This document shows, one piece after another, positions 63,789 to 64,000 of a DNA stretch of 64,000 bases. This DNA comes from CAYPPG01 sp964412555 (GTDB lineage: Bacteria; Hinthialibacterota; Hinthialibacteria; Hinthialibacterales; Hinthialibacteraceae), in NCBI GenBank assembly GCA_964412555.1, contig CAYPPG010000007.1, positions 114,216-178,215 on the forward strand, in the 5' to 3' direction. Numbering within the stretch: position 1 is the stretch's first letter; each line of letters opens with the position of its first letter. Position numbers and translations under genes: made by a program. A model generated the notes under the pieces. It did no database searches, was not told where the DNA came from, and saw only the letters and a list, made by a program, of their open reading frames with translations.

Positions 63789-63818
63789 GATAATTCTTAC
63801 CACGTGGTAAGAATTATC
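63789..63818. promoter_or_regulatory. 30-bp perfect palindrome, probable AbrB-type operator
   Basis: GATAATTCTTACCAC (63789-63803) is followed directly by its exact complement (63804-63818), with no central gap. It lies 23-52 bases before the start codon of the AbrB-type gene and overlaps its likely -10 box. AbrB/PrlF-type antitoxins often repress their own operon by binding such symmetric sites. An RNA hairpin role is possible but there is no T-run. Confidence 0.7.
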
Positions 63819-63840
63819 TGAAACGAAAGGATCATTCATC

Positions 63841-64000
63841 ATGCCGGCATCTCTCATGACCTTGAAAGGCCAGACCACTATTCCCAAAAAGATAAGGGAA
63901 TACTTGAATCTGCAGCCGGGAGACAAAGTGGATTTTGTCGTTGATGAGAATGGGAAAGTTGTACTCGAGCCTGCCTCCTGTGACATCAAGGACCTGGAGG
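63841..64000 (+). CDS. AbrB/SpoVT-family DNA-binding protein (antitoxin-type), cut by window end
   Basis: The first 53 codons read MPASLMTLKGQTTIPKKIRE, then YLNLQPGDKVDFVVDENGKV and VLEPASCDIKDLE. The swapped-hairpin AbrB fold is clear (KGQTTIPKKIRE, GDKVDFVV). The form with ...PASxDIKDL is typical of type II PrlF/VapB-like antitoxins, which pair with a PIN or YhaV-type toxin encoded just downstream. AAAGGA lies nine bases before the ATG. The gene continues past the window, so a partner toxin cannot be checked. The 30-bp palindrome upstream fits autoregulation. Confidence 0.85.
   Translation, partial: MPASLMTLKGQTTIPKKIREYLNLQPGDKVDFVVDENGKVVLEPASCDIKDLE

Noticed and set aside
63573..63989. 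138-codon minus-strand open frame
   Set aside because: It runs antisense through the AbrB-type gene and the palindrome.

Overview
The window looks like chromosome of an uncultured, Gram-negative-type bacterium from a deep, poorly sampled lineage. The mix of CBM9-like secreted proteins, CRTAC1/FG-GAP proteins, CotH-like proteins, Asp-box giants and PHP-glycosyltransferase fusions recalls PVC/FCB-adjacent groups such as Sumerlaeota, Hydrogenedentota or Poribacteria. That placement is an inference from gene content with low confidence; no rRNA or tRNA gene was seen.

Layout. 1-12.7 kb: the end of a CotH-like protein, an MscS-type channel with a long periplasmic coiled coil, a PHP-glycosyltransferase fusion, a secreted beta-helix protein, an internally deleted insertion sequence ending on the stop codon of an Rpn-like nuclease gene, and a secreted six-hairpin glycosidase. 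12.8-20.2 kb: a compact minus-strand cluster (pcm, methyltransferase, a phytol-kinase/DUF92 fusion, CobB-type sirtuin, membrane-anchored phosphodiesterase, then a UbiA prenyltransferase). 20.3-25 kb: a GT87 membrane glycosyltransferase, then a minus-strand group (metal ABC ATPase and permease, a small secreted protein, pdxA). 25.3-34.5 kb: a very large GH38 alpha-mannosidase, amidase plus GerMN protein, an ECF sigma/FecR-type anti-sigma pair and a PHP protein. 34.7-38.8 kb: gap, pgk, secG and a GT4 glycosyltransferase. 38.8-41.1 kb: an orphan HicB-like protein and a second ECF/anti-sigma pair. 41.2-63.5 kb: an island of secreted proteins. The window ends inside an AbrB-type gene behind a 30-bp perfect palindrome.

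The main unexplained signal is in the C-termini of the exported proteins. Six proteins of unlike fold end in the same short motif, V-x-[DNH]-W-x-[LVIA]-[YQFH], at or within one residue of the stop codon. Three giant proteins (LRR or Asp-box) instead end in a two-part beta-sandwich-like module of about 250 residues, which also survives as a frameshifted remnant at 41.2-41.5 kb. Both look like targeting or attachment tags for the cell surface or secretion, but neither can be assigned to a known sorting system from this sequence.

Intergenic DNA is rich in small palindromic elements: a 170-bp element with terminal inverted repeats at 4.0 kb, related hairpins at 35.7, 40.1 and 62.2 kb, a different palindrome at 25.1 kb, and a third type at 6.75 kb that begins just after a stop codon.
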